Assembly: GCF_004011695.2 (NCBI RefSeq) | Contig: NC_082409.1 | Location: 806,001 to 870,000, forward strand | Direction: 5' to 3' | DNA length: 64,000 bases | Source: Ascochyta rabiei | Lineage: Eukaryota; Ascomycota; Dothideomycetes; Pleosporales; Didymellaceae | Shown here: piece after piece, positions 21,475 through 31,836 of the stretch | Layout of the letters: each line of letters opens with the position of its first letter | Position numbering within the stretch: position 1 is the stretch's first letter | Program-made: the position numbers and the translations under genes | Notes under the pieces: model-generated | The model's input: only the letters and a program-made list of their open reading frames with translations | Databases searched by the model: none | What the model was told of the DNA's origin: nothing

Positions 21475-22464
21475 ATGCAGCACAGATTACCCCACGTTGG
21501 CCGAGCTCTTTTTAGGGCGGGGCCCACCTCTGGAGCTTTCAATTCCTCCTTCTGTTCTCCCTTACGCATCGCGACGCCGTTATTATCGTCGACTCACACC
21601 TCAGCTTCTCTTCGCCCATCTTCGCGTTCGCCCTTGCAACAGGTCGACACTAGAGCGTTCACCAAAAGCTCCTTCTTTACAAGTAATTGGTACAAGAGAA
21701 TGACTGGCCAGGAGAACCCCCAGACCACGCAGGAGGTCAAGAAGTACCTCCAGCAAAGCCATGACCGCATTTTTGAAAACAACAAGAAGTGGGCCGAAGA
21801 GATGCAGAAGAAGAAGCCCGAGTTCTTCAAGGACTTGAGTGCGGGTCAGGCTCCGGACTACCTATGGATTGGTGAGTCAGATCCTATACCATCATTGTAA
21901 CCTCCACGGTGTGATGTAGAGCCCTGCTGACAATTGTGTACAGGCTGCTCTGACTCCCGCATCCCCGCCGAAGCCCTCACGGGCGTCGACCCAGGCGAGA
22001 TGTTCATCCACCGCAACATTGCCAACCTCGTCAACAACATCGACTTGAACGTCATGTCCGTCGTTAACTACGCCGTCCGCCACCTCAAAGTCAAGCACAT
22101 TGTCGTCTGCGGCCACTACGGCTGCGGTGGTGTCAAGGCCGCAATGACGCCCCAAGACATGGGTCTCCTGAACCCGTGGCTACGAAACATTCGCGACGTG
22201 TACCGCCTACACCAGAGCGAGCTCGATGGCATTGCAGATGCGGATGAGAAGTACGACAAGCTAGTCGAGCTAAACGTCATAGAGCAGTGCAGGAACGTGA
22301 TCAAGACAGCGGCGGTACAGCTTTCGTACGCTGAGAACGAGTTTCCAATTGTGCACGGTTGGGTGTTTGGCTTCAAGGATGGGCTGCTAAAGGATCTTAA
22401 GTTCGACCACGAGGGCGAGCTGAGGGAGATCCAGAAGATCTACAACTTGAAAGACCTGGCTTGA
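21475..22464 (+). CDS. Beta-class carbonic anhydrase
   Basis: Predicted 305 aa, exons 21475-21871 and 21944-22464. Splicing rebuilds WIGCSDSR. Zinc ligands are visible: Cys134 and Asp136 in CSDSR with Arg138 as the Asp partner, and His190 and Cys193 in HYGCGG. The enzyme interconverts CO2 and bicarbonate, supplying bicarbonate to carboxylases; the single yeast homologue is Nce103. The first 75 residues (MQHRLPHVGRALFRAG onward) are rich in Arg, Ser and Leu and nearly free of acidic residues, as in a mitochondrial presequence. A second ATG at 21700 (MTGQENPQT) sits just before the conserved domain and would give a 230-aa cytosolic form. The catalytic domain is complete, ending EIQKIYNLKDLA. 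Confidence 0.93.
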
Positions 22465-22794
22465 GCGGGGCGGCTGTAGGATGTGAGAGGCGAGATTGTG
22501 AGTTTAGCGCGGAGTTGAGGACGAGAGATCGAGATGTAGAACAGAAGAAGAGGCGTTTCACGATGATAGATGGGTGCAGCCGGTGCTTGGTCTATCTCCA
22601 GCCATGTATACTGATGTTGGTAGACCTGGCGGAATCCCACAAGTAATATTTCGTCGTCCCGCTCGTCCATTGTTCCCAGCTGCCGTCCGCCATGATTGTT
22701 CTTATTCGGCATTTAACGTTTGCGCATTTCGTGCCAGAGTTACGGCTGCATTCACCGCGATACAGGCCATCAGCTCCGCTCTTAGCCTCCTACT
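22465..22794. other. Intergenic, 3' of carbonic anhydrase
   Basis: 330 bp. The Rossmann-fold N-terminus expected for the following SDR relic is not found here. Confidence 0.45.
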
Positions 22795-23517
22795 AACGTG
22801 GACAAAGGAAAGAAAGTCGTCGACGCCATCCTTTCGGAAACCCACCCTTCTGGCGGCAAAATAACCCTCGTCGAGATGGAGCTCGACAGCCTCGCCAGCG
22901 TCCGTTGTGGCGCCGCAGAATTTATCCCCCAATCAAAAAACAAACAAACGGCATCTCCTCGCCACCAACGCAGGCATCATGGCCATGCCCTACAGCAAGA
23001 CCAAAGATGGCTTCGAGTCCCAATTCGGCACCAACCACCTAGCCCACCTCCTCCTCTTCCAGCTCGTCAAGTCCGTCCTCCTCTCCTCCGCAACCCCGTC
23101 GTACCCGTCGCGTCTCGTCAGTGTCTCGTCAGTAGGCCACATATTCAGCCGTCCCAACTTCGGCGACTACAACTACGGCGTACAACGCATGGGCCTCACC
23201 ACGAGCTCCAACCTGGGCGCCCATTTGCCTCGGATCTGCTTGAGATATTCTTGGATCCCGAGGTGTAGCGCACGGCGAAGAGCGCGGAGCAGGGCGCCGC
23301 TACGCAGGTTTGGGCTGCGGTGGGCAGAGAGTGGAAAAGTAAAGGAGGTAGGCATCTGTCTGGCGTGGCTGAGGCGGTGAGTAGCGAGGAGAAGGCCAAA
23401 GAAGAGGGCATGTTTAACATGGCGAATGACGGGTATAAGGAGTAGGCGTATGATGTCGAGGGGGCGGAAAGATTGTGGCGGGAGAGTTTTGAGATGGTGG
23501 GGTTGGTGGAGGATTGA
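22795..23517 (+). pseudogene. Short-chain dehydrogenase/reductase pseudogene
   Basis: Three segments of an SDR (retinol-dehydrogenase/WWOX-like type) lie in changing frames. Segment 1 (from 22795) reads NVDKGKKVVDAIL and LVEMELDSLASVR. Segment 2, one frame over from about 22940, reads NAGIMAMPYSKTKDGFESQF, then GTNHLAHLLLFQLVK and VSVSSVGHIFSRPNF. Segment 3, back in the first frame from about 23225, reads AEQGAATQVWAAVGREW and AYDVEGAERLWRESFEMVG. The N-terminal TGxxxGxG cofactor motif is absent, the catalytic YxxxK region between segments 2 and 3 is deleted, and in-frame TAG codons occur at 23266-23268 and 23443-23445. The second stop sits where relatives have Trp (KWAYD). Clearly non-functional. 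Confidence 0.88.
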
Positions 23518-23767
23518 GTCGCTCTGTTTTCAATTGCTCGCCGTCTCTTGGGTGATCGAATCGTAAAGTCTGAATTGGCTCGTTACGCAGTGTCAATAGA
23601 CACGGCTGCACTTTTAGAATAGTCATTTCCATCCAAGGGTCTGTCTTTGGAAAAATTGTGTATAAAGAAGCTTGTATTGATGAACAGCAATTTGCCAACG
23701 CCAAACACCTTGCAATGTATACCATGATGCGTGAAAGAACACGCCAGAACGCACTGTACTACCCGCT

Positions 23768-24895
23768 TCATCTGATCTTATCAACCCTCTTCTTCGCAAT
23801 CCGAATCTTTCCATCCACCCTCTCCACATCCTCTTCCAGCAGGCCCAATTGGACGTTCTGCTCCACAATCTCCTCGTTGATGGCGACGCCCATTTGCCTC
23901 ATTCTTTTCACCACGGTCGTGAGATCGACTAGGTCTTCATCTTGCTCCTGCATGATTTGCTTCTGTAGCTGCAGGACACCTTCGTTGTCGAGTTCGCGCG
24001 TGCGCTCCGTCTCAACAGGTGCGCCGCCCAGCACACGCCGGCCAGAGGGTTTGGAGGCGCCCTTGAAGAGACCAGCTTTTTGCTCGGCGGTAACGGCGGC
24101 AGAAGATGTCGAGGGCGTGCTGAGGGTGCCGCTCCCGCTCAAGGCGGCTTTGGCGGCCATGGTGTTGAGGACAGACTCCAGGCCGTCGCGCTCCTTGCGG
24201 CTCGAGCTGATCATGTCTTTGCGGCGACGCACCTCGCCATCGCCCAACTTGTCCCCGCTCCACTCGTCGCCGCTTGTCCCGCTCAACCGCCTCAACCCTT
24301 CCTCCAGTGCCGAAAGCAAGGAGCCGGCACGCAGCAGGGAGCGCTTCGCATTTGCAGCTGCATCGTGCTGAGCGCTTGCTGCCGTCGCCTGCTCTCGTGC
24401 TGTGAGCCACCTCCGCGCGTCCTGTAGACTCGACTTGACTTCAGCGTGCTTGTCGAGCCAATCCGAGCTGTCCCTCACCCTGTCCTTCCCAAATTGACTC
24501 CCAGGAAACGATGCCGGACGCTTCCCTTCCTTGTCGTCGAGTTCTAAGAAATCCCTGTATGCTTTGCTCGCCCGCCATCGCCCATCTTCGCTGTTTTCAA
24601 TCGCGCGCAAGTATTCCTCCAGCCCCTGCCGCCGCTTCTCGACCTGTTCGGGCGATCCCAAGGAGCTGCCTAGGCCGAAGAAACCCCATGATTTGGGCGG
24701 GAGAGGAGCCGGCGGCGCAGCGACCGCGGAGCGCAGGGCGGAGTCGAGGTTGGAGAAGTCGGTGTAGCGTTTCGAGACGGAGGAAGTTGCGCGCGGGAAA
24801 GGGTGGTCGATTTTGACTGTGTATTCTGTGTAGGGCTTACCGCTTTCGGGTGTTTTGGTGTGCGCATTGGGTATCGAGAGTTTAAGCGGTGCCAT
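23768..24895 (-). CDS. VAM7: Vam7-like vacuolar Qc-SNARE with PX domain
   Basis: Predicted 375 aa, single exon, ATG at 24895-24893. Residues 1-120 are a PX domain: YTEYTVKIDHPFPRATSSVS, then KRYTDFSNLDSAL, a Pro-rich loop PPAPLPPKSWGF, then RRQGLEEYLRAI. PX domains bind PI3P. The C-terminal 65 residues (from LQLQKQIMQEQDEDLVDL) form a SNARE heptad repeat with a central Gln in VEQNVQLGLLEEDVERVDGK, and no transmembrane anchor follows. This architecture is specific to Vam7, which pairs with Vam3, Vti1 and Nyv1 and binds HOPS for homotypic vacuole fusion. The linker (about 180-290) is low-complexity. Length is close to other fungal Vam7 proteins. Confidence 0.9.
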   Translation of the reverse strand: MAPLKLSIPNAHTKTPESGKPYTEYTVKIDHPFPRATSSVSKRYTDFSNLDSALRSAVAAPPAPLPPKSWGFFGLGSSLGSPEQVEKRRQGLEEYLRAIENSEDGRWRASKAYRDFLELDDKEGKRPASFPGSQFGKDRVRDSSDWLDKHAEVKSSLQDARRWLTAREQATAASAQHDAAANAKRSLLRAGSLLSALEEGLRRLSGTSGDEWSGDKLGDGEVRRRKDMISSSRKERDGLESVLNTMAAKAALSGSGTLSTPSTSSAAVTAEQKAGLFKGASKPSGRRVLGGAPVETERTRELDNEGVLQLQKQIMQEQDEDLVDLTTVVKRMRQMGVAINEEIVEQNVQLGLLEEDVERVDGKIRIAKKRVDKIR

Positions 24896-25443
24896 AGTGG
24901 GCAGGTATGCTGTGTTTGGTGAAGGGCACTGGGAGCTGGAAGTGTTGGTGAGCGTGTTGACGCCTGGGGAGGTCGTGTGATGGATGTTACGGCGAAAATG
25001 GGTGGTTTCGGTGAGAGTGCTGTTGTGTCAAGGTAGTGAGTGACGGCGTAAGAGTTTATTTCTCTGCTGCCTATGGAGTTGAGAAGATTGCTCACATGCT
25101 CCAGCGACAGATCCAAGCTTAGATGCGAATCCAGGGTCTCGCTGCTTGACATCATCCGTAGCCACAGCAATACACGCCACGTGCGTCACGCTAGTCGCCT
25201 ACACATCGTCAAAAGACTAGTACTGGCCTCTTCGGTCGGTGGGGTAAACCAGGAATGAAAACAGCGCTACATAGGACGCGGTACAACGACATACACAACT
25301 CTGGCTTTGGACGCCGCAATACTAGACGAAGGACTGGAGCATCTGCTCGCTAAATCTTACCAAAATCGCATTCTACAACTCCAGTATACGCCACTTACTT
25401 GTTTGCCGCATTCAGCGTAGTCCCTCACCTTTAGTATTCATTG
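24896..25443. promoter_or_regulatory. Upstream region of VAM7
   Basis: About 550 bp between two minus-strand genes, with a CACGTG palindrome at 25178-25183. No coding signal. Confidence 0.4.
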
Positions 25444-26511
25444 CTACTCCGCCTCACCTCCACTACCGCCATCCTTCTCGCCCGCTGCCTTTGTCTTCAA
25501 AAGTGCTAGAAGCGCCTCTTTCTGCTCATTCGCAATAATTCCTGGCGCCACATCCACGGTAGCCTCGCACATCTTGTCCAGAGTAGGGACGTACGTCTCA
25601 TCCCCGGTCTCTCCATTCCTGTGCATCGATTTCCGCTTTGAAGCGTTAATAGCCTCACGGCGCGCTTTATGCGCCTGGTCAATCTGTACCATGGCCTTCT
25701 GCAGCGCCGGATTCCTCGCCACCATCTTCTCGAACGAGGAGATATCGGGGATGGTTTTGGTGAAGCGCTTATAGCATAGCACATTGGCTGTGTGCTTGAA
25801 CACTGCGTCCTCACGGCCGAGGCGGTACGTGACAAAGTGCAGGATGTCTGGCGTGATGTCAGACTTGGAGATTTGCGCGCAGACGGCCTTGAGTAGCACC
25901 CTGACGGAGTCGTGTGTGCTAGAAATGCCTATGCGCAGGCAGGCTTCGTATGTCTCTAGGTTCGCCGTCAGTGAATTCGCTGCCAGGCTGGACGTATCGT
26001 CGTCTGTGCGGACGGGAATGTCCGCTCGATGGGCGATGGCGTTGACCACGCTGCGCAGGGCTGAGAAATCATATTGACCGTAGATCTTGAACTTTCCTGC
26101 CCATGGCTTGGGCTCGAGGACTGTGGCTGCTTGGCTCGAGATCCGCATCAGATATCGCACGGGTACGTATTCAAGGATGATCATGTCCGTTTTGCCATCA
26201 ACGATAGCAACATGCAGTTTTCGAGGAGCTGGGAAGGTCTTCTTTCCCCCCTTCTTCGGACGGACCGAGGAAGACTGTCGAACCCCGGCTCGCGAAAGTG
26301 CATCAAGCACTGCTTTGGGCGCTTTGGGGATGGGCTTCTTCTCAGGCTTATATACATCCGGCTTGAGATACTCGAGGATCTTTGTCCTCGCTTTCTTGGG
26401 CGCCTGTGGCGCCGAGAGGGTCCTTTTCACCGTGACAGGAGTGGTTGGAGTGTCTGGTAGAGGGACGTTTGCTGCGTTAGTCGTCAGCTCGAGGCTCTGT
26501 TCCGTAGGCAT
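25444..26511 (-). CDS. Hypothetical fungal protein
   Basis: Predicted 355 aa, single exon. The start ATG at 26511-26509 (MPTEQSLELTT) is preferred over the open frame reaching 26664. Residues about 25-85 are Lys/Pro-rich and basic (KRTLSAPQAPKKARTK, KPEKKPIPKAPKA), with nuclear-localisation character. Residues about 88-250 look like an alpha/beta domain: HVAIVDGKTDMIILEYVPVR, YLMRISSQAATVL, WAGKFKIYGQYDFSALRSVV. The shape, a small beta sheet followed by helices, recalls fungal BTB/POZ-type domains, but I cannot confirm it. A basic helix (AHKARREAINASKRKSMH) and a Gly/Glu tail follow. No catalytic motif. Confidence 0.65.
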   Translation of the reverse strand: MPTEQSLELTTNAANVPLPDTPTTPVTVKRTLSAPQAPKKARTKILEYLKPDVYKPEKKPIPKAPKAVLDALSRAGVRQSSSVRPKKGGKKTFPAPRKLHVAIVDGKTDMIILEYVPVRYLMRISSQAATVLEPKPWAGKFKIYGQYDFSALRSVVNAIAHRADIPVRTDDDTSSLAANSLTANLETYEACLRIGISSTHDSVRVLLKAVCAQISKSDITPDILHFVTYRLGREDAVFKHTANVLCYKRFTKTIPDISSFEKMVARNPALQKAMVQIDQAHKARREAINASKRKSMHRNGETGDETYVPTLDKMCEATVDVAPGIIANEQKEALLALLKTKAAGEKDGGSGGEAE

Positions 26512-27152
26512 TTTTGGCTTTGTGAGAGTTGTTCTTGTTCTATTGCCACACCATCGAATGTCTCTATGATTGTGATGTTGTTGTGGTCTGTTTAAGGGAG
26601 GGCGGTTTAAGTACGTCTTTTTCAGCGGCCAACGCACAATGCTGAAGGGTATGTCTGTGCACAATGCTGCTAGAGAAACCGACCATGAAGTACAAATCTC
26701 TTTGTCTAGATGACAGTCGAATGTCTGGAGTGATTAGGTTGCTTGAATGCTCAAAGCACTTTGTATCGAAACTAAAACGACCTGAAGGCCAGATTTCACA
26801 GAATACAGGAAGCATGCACAACGCCACTGAACGACTTAAAGAAATCACCCTTTAGACATAATACTTCCATCTGTCGACGATATTGAAGCTCTCAGGTCGA
26901 TGCTACTGAGACTGGAAGTATTTGACAAACGTAGCGACGGAAAACGCTAGCAAAATCTAAGCACGAAGCCGAAGATGCACCATAGATGCCATTCAAGACT
27001 TATTTAACATCAGAAATGGCGCAAGCAGAAAGCCAGCTACATCTATTCGCTGCTTCCAAAACTCTCTTTCTTGACGGCCAAGAATGTAAGGCTCCAGAGT
27101 TGACAAATGTTGCTCTCAGTAGACATGATGGAGCCGAGTGGTGTTGCCTTGA
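26512..27152. other. Intergenic, including sequence replacing the 3' end of a pseudogene
   Basis: The minus-strand frame of the glycosidase-like pseudogene continues open to 27000, but its recognisable similarity stops near 27153. The remaining DNA up to 26512 shows no gene. Confidence 0.45.
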
Positions 27153-28917
27153 AACCTTGCTGCTAAGCTGTACAATGGTGGCCTCTGTGAGCTCCCAGAG
27201 GCGGTTGTAAGCCGACAAAGCTTTGTCGTATAGGTTTGTATCGTTGAAAAAGTCTAATTTTGTGTCAGCAGATTTTGAGATCCCCTTTCGGATGCTCTTA
27301 AAGTACCTGGGACGTCACCAGATGCGCACCATCTAAGCTGCCTCCCCAATCCAGACCCCATCATAGCCAATTGCCATCCCCATACTACAGTATCATGGTA
27401 ATCACCCCTCGAGAAGTTTGCGGCGAAAGTGGCATTACCCGTGTAGGCGGAATTTGCAACAAATAGCCCCACATCGCTGGCCAATCCCACTGGGAAAGGC
27501 TTGAGGATGTGGTCAGCGGTCTGGTTCAAAAAAGCACTAAGCTGTGTTTGTTCTGTAGTGTTGAGGAAGAAGTGCCGGAAGCAGTCGTCGGTGTTCATGA
27601 CAGGAACGACAGGGCTGGAGGTGTTTGAAGGGGGTACGACGTTGCCTTCGAGGGCGACACCGTAATAGGTCACATCACCGGTGATTGCGTCGACGTTGGG
27701 TGGGACTGAGAGATTCGCAGAAGAGACGTAGGCTGGACGAGTGAGGAGGCGGCAGCTTGAGGGACGTCAACTTTAAAAAAAATTGCAGAGTGGAGTCCTC
27801 CCAGATTTGCGCGTATTGGTCTGCGGTCCTATAAGCTTGTCAGCAACTTTTGAATGAGCCTCTCAACCAGGAAGTTAGACTGACTCATTCCACTCTGGCT
27901 AACCTCCTCAAGGAAAACTGTGCCATCTGTTCGGTTGATACGTTCAAGCACTACACCAATGACAGCCTCGACGGCACCGTTCTCACCCTCGCTGAGCATG
28001 GGCTGCATGAGCAGCATCGAAATCAGGCTGTCTCGGCCAAAGTAGGTCAGGAACCGCCAAGTACCCGCTAGGAGCTTGTCCTCACAGGAGAGAAAAGATA
28101 GAGACGTCGTTTGGTCTGGTTGCTGCTGGATCAAGCCGGCTGACTGAGGGCTCAGCACTTCCGACTGGTTGAGTTGTTCGAGGTGGGGATAGTTGAAAGA
28201 GGCATTGACTAATGCCAATCAGCGAAAATCTTTGCAGTATAACTCGTCGAAAATGTCTCGCTTACACTGATACGTTCCTACGCTGAATATCAGGGAATTG
28301 TTATCTGGGTCGATTGTTACAGACTGTGCGCCTCCAAGGGGGGTGAATGCCAGCACTGTAGTCGTGACATTGTCAAACCAAGTTCGGTTGATGGTTGCAC
28401 CATTGCTGTCTGACTTAGAAACCCGTAGACCACCTTGTACATCTGGATCGAGGATACTGGGTCCTTCAGCAAAGTCGCGGATGGTGCGAATGCTTCCGAA
28501 GATGGGGATTGTCAAAACGACGGGAACGTTAAAGTTAATGGAATTAGACACCCTGACGTGATGGTTGCTGTTCTGAACGGGCTCATAGATAAGTTCCAAC
28601 GTGCTACCTGTGGACGTCGAGTTTTCAAGGTGCGGCGCAAGAGTTCCATTAACTCCATCTATGGGCTCGAAATATGCAACAAGACCACTGTTACCTGCGG
28701 GCCATACCACGAGCAAATGCGGTCCGATGATATTGAGATTGCTACTCGGTGAAGGGCTAGTGACGATGACGTGAGAGCTTGAGCGGCAGTCGAAGTAGAT
28801 GTGATTGTCGTACGGCGGATCTGGAAGGTGTAGCCGCGAGCGGGACTCGTTGCAGGTGTCTTGAACTTCACCGGCTACTACAAACAGCATTGCGAGAAGC
28901 GGAAACAGTCGAAGCAT
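27153..28917 (-). pseudogene. Secreted six-hairpin glycosidase-like pseudogene
   Basis: The ATG at 28917-28915 opens a signal peptide (MLRLFPLLAMLFVVAG), then an N-glycosylation-rich beta domain to 28266. An intron at 28209-28265 leads to the first catalytic-domain part (GTWRFLTYFGRDSLISMLLM, EAVIGVVLERINRTDGTV). Then the frame degenerates. Most of the central (alpha/alpha)6 domain is missing between about 27890 and 27825. AQIWEDSTLQFF follows, with a frameshift at the A8/T8 run 27775-27782 and a second near 27731, then DVTYYGVALEG, VVPVMNTDDCFRHFF and DTVVWGWQLAMM. A further GT-AG intron after GDVP splices in frame to DFFNDTNLYDKAL. Similarity ends after QLSSKV near 27153, so the C-terminus is lost. 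Relatives are fungal secreted proteins of the glycogen-debranching/six-hairpin type. The substrate was never certain; this copy cannot be functional. Confidence 0.85.
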
Positions 28918-30394
28918 CGTCTCATTCACCAAGCTGGATGTATGTGGGAGCACTCAATTGAAACAAGACGAGGATGCACATTCGACGTGACGTGAAGGTC
29001 TGGAAGGTAGTGGCCAAGAAGTAGCTCGAAATTTTAAGGCGAGGGACCTGAGAATCTTGTTGAATAGTTATGTTTGCTCAATGCTTCGTTTGATAGTACT
29101 TACGGTGTCATATCAAGCCCCGCTTATGTAGATGTCAACCCCAGTATACCCCCGCATGCATGTTGTACTGTGAGCCTGAAGTAAAAGCCCGCAAATCATG
29201 ATGGCTGCAAGTCAGTTGAATTGCCGAAGGCTGGCGGAGGCCGACTTTCATGCAGTCCACTAGGCTAGTGATACTCCCCGCTATGTAGATCCCCATGATT
29301 TGGGGTCTTCGACAACCGAGGGTCTCTGTGGATCGGCTTGAAGTAGTGGCGTCGGTATAAAGATATGATTGGCAAAGAACATCATCGACTTGGTCCGATG
29401 ACCGATTGGCGCCTTGACACTCTCCGTACGTCATGGCCGGACGCTCCTACACAACTTCCGCGAACATATTGTGGGCACTTGAGCCCTGTTCCATCTCTGA
29501 TTTTGAGTCTGCATCAGCCTGTACATGTCTCACAGGCAAGAACGTGGCTGGAAACCTGTCGAACTATGGTATGCTTTCGCCACGCGGATACTGCGCAGTT
29601 GTCATTGTAAAAACACCCCACAACACTGTACTGATTGAGAAGTTCTAACTATCGCTGTTCAGTTCACGATGCTCTCGTGTTTCATCGCTGAGTAACACTT
29701 TGGTTCGCATAACTTGAAAGCGTTCACCTCGAGTCCGACGATCACATCGTTCGAGATTACCTCAAGCAGAGCTCCTTGAGTGGCCATCTCACCAGCCCTA
29801 TGTTTGAACCGCTTTCGTGGTCAGGCACTCTCATAAGGTAGGTCTATGGTAAACCCTTAACAAGAGTAGCACTTGCCTTCCGTCCCATTGATACCTATCC
29901 TCCGAACGACAACTGGTCCTCTACACTCAAGCATCTCCGTACTCCACCACCGCCTAGACTTTGAGAGCCTTCACTCTCCGCGGCGCTTATTACGTCTGGG
30001 CTGACAACTGCTCCAAAAACTACGGCCCTTCAACACTACAACGAAGTCAGCACATGTGTGCCAAGGACGCCAAGTATGGAACATGGATCTTGATTAGTGG
30101 ATTCCCCGCGTGAAACATACCTACACCCAGTCGGGGATTTAATATATATTCCAATTTCACTAAATTCGCCGAGTCTGGGGAGAGCCTCCATACGATCTCG
30201 GCATAAATATATCCATCATTCAGGTCGGAGGTCCCCTTTCCATGGCGACATAGCACTGCGAGGTTGCTCAATGGCTGTGTCTGGCGGCAATTGGGGAAAT
30301 CTATAAGACCTTACGTGAAACAACTCCGATCACTCTCTCGCCTTTAATCACTTTTACACTTTGTTTATAGTTCGTTCGCTACAATAATTTCAAC
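28918..30394. promoter_or_regulatory. Divergent region between the glycosidase pseudogene and the PL9 lyase gene
   Basis: 1.5 kb. TATA-like sequences occur at 30141-30150 and 30301-30308 (CTATAAGA, 87-94 nt before the PL9 ATG). Two short open stretches with cysteines (29433-29648 and about 29955-30113 on the plus strand) could be relics of a small secreted protein, but no complete gene can be built. Confidence 0.4.
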
Positions 30395-31594
30395 ATGCAG
30401 CTCACGTCGCTCCAAACCATCTTTCTCCTCATCCCTTGTGTGCTTTGTGCGACCTACTATGTCGCACCCACTGGCTCAGATACTGCCTCAGGAACGCTTG
30501 CTGCACCCTACAAGTCTATCCAGGTCGCCGTTGACAAGGCCGTGGCTGGCGATAGCATCTTGCTTCGCGGCGGAACATATGCGCCCACCAAAAACATTCA
30601 GATCAAGAAGTCCGGTACTTCGTCTGCTCGCATCACGCTTGCAGCCTACCAGACCGAGGTACCTATCGTCGATGGCGAGGCGCTGACCGGCACGCCGGCT
30701 CCTGTTGGTGGCAGCATCGCGAGCGCTGACCGCGGTGTTCTCCATATCGAGGGTGCATCTTACTGGACCATCAAGAGCATCCAATTCATCAACGGACCGT
30801 ACGGAGCCTATGCAACAGCTTCGAACAACAACATCTTCCAGCAGCTCGTTACGCGCCAAAACTACGAAACAGGTTTCCAGCTCCAAGGTGCTAGCGCGAA
30901 CAACCAGATCCTCTACCTCGATTCTTACGAGAACCGTGACCCGCGTAAGAATGGCGAGTCCGCTGACGGTATCGGTGTCAAAGAAGGAACTGGCGAGGGT
31001 AACTTGATCAAGGGCGCCCGACTCTGGAACAACGTAGACGACGGTCTCGACTTTTGGGAGTTCAAGAGTAAGGTCACTGTCATCGATACCATATCATGGG
31101 GAAACGGTATAAATCGTTGGGGCTTTACAGACTTCCAGGGCGATGGCAACGGCTTCAAACTCGGTGGTGGAGACGAGGCAGATAAGAAGGCCGCGAACCA
31201 TCAGTTGACAAACTGCATCGCGTTCAACAACGCGGCGAAGGGATTCACGGACAACAGCCAGCCCGGCAACTTCGTCTTGCAGCGCAACACGGCCTGGAAC
31301 AACGGCGATGTCGGGTTCAAGAGCACAACCGCTGTTACGACGTTCACCAGTAACATCGCTGCAAGCAACATCAAGAGCACAACGAACTCTGCACAAGTCA
31401 GTCTGAACAGTGCACAGAAGCAGACTGGAAACTCGTGGCAGGGCAGCACAACTTGGAACAACGCTGCGTTCAAAAGTGTCGACATCACGCTTGTTCAGGG
31501 TAAGCGCGATGCTACTACAGGCAAGATTGCTGCAAGTGACTTTTTACTTCCGGCTAGCGGAGCAGCGATTGGTGCGACTACTGTGTGGTCATGA
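30395..31594 (+). CDS. Secreted pectate lyase, polysaccharide lyase family 9
   Basis: 399 aa, single exon. Residues 1-18 are a signal peptide (MQLTSLQTIFLLIPCVLC) and the mature protein begins ATYYVAPTGSD. The body is a right-handed parallel beta-helix: LAAPYKSIQVAVDKAVAGDS, LLRGGTY, and repeated NN and G turns. PL9 hallmarks are visible: calcium-site aspartates Asp191 (SADGIG), Asp215, Asp216 and Asp219 (VDDGLDFW), and the probable catalytic base Lys255 in GNGFKLGG. PL9 enzymes cleave polygalacturonate by beta-elimination using Ca2+ and a lysine base. The gene converges on the PL26-type gene with a 242-bp gap, so the two form a pectin-degrading pair. Expression is probably induced by plant polymer; a TATA-like CTATAAGA lies close upstream. 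Confidence 0.92.
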   Translation: MQLTSLQTIFLLIPCVLCATYYVAPTGSDTASGTLAAPYKSIQVAVDKAVAGDSILLRGGTYAPTKNIQIKKSGTSSARITLAAYQTEVPIVDGEALTGTPAPVGGSIASADRGVLHIEGASYWTIKSIQFINGPYGAYATASNNNIFQQLVTRQNYETGFQLQGASANNQILYLDSYENRDPRKNGESADGIGVKEGTGEGNLIKGARLWNNVDDGLDFWEFKSKVTVIDTISWGNGINRWGFTDFQGDGNGFKLGGGDEADKKAANHQLTNCIAFNNAAKGFTDNSQPGNFVLQRNTAWNNGDVGFKSTTAVTTFTSNIAASNIKSTTNSAQVSLNSAQKQTGNSWQGSTTWNNAAFKSVDITLVQGKRDATTGKIAASDFLLPASGAAIGATTVWS

Positions 31595-31836
31595 GGTCGG
31601 CATTGTCACCTCCATAGAATTAGTTTCTTTGTATATAATTAATCTCGTCATTTCGCGGTATCGTCCGGTCTGACTCTCTTACATGATTTGTTGATGCGTG
31701 ACTGATGGTGACGTGACTCCAACCTGCGATCGGTCGTGTTCAGTAAGAGACAATGGCACTATTTTCGAGGGGAATAACTGAGTTATATGTACCGAACGTA
31801 TATTACTCATTAAGCGATAACATGTGCTATGAACCC

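Noticed and set aside
27000..27218. Minus-strand frame continuing after QLSSKV as a genuine C-terminus
   Set aside because: The sequence after about 27153 does not resemble the family and lacks the expected following segment; it is treated as replaced sequence after a breakpoint.
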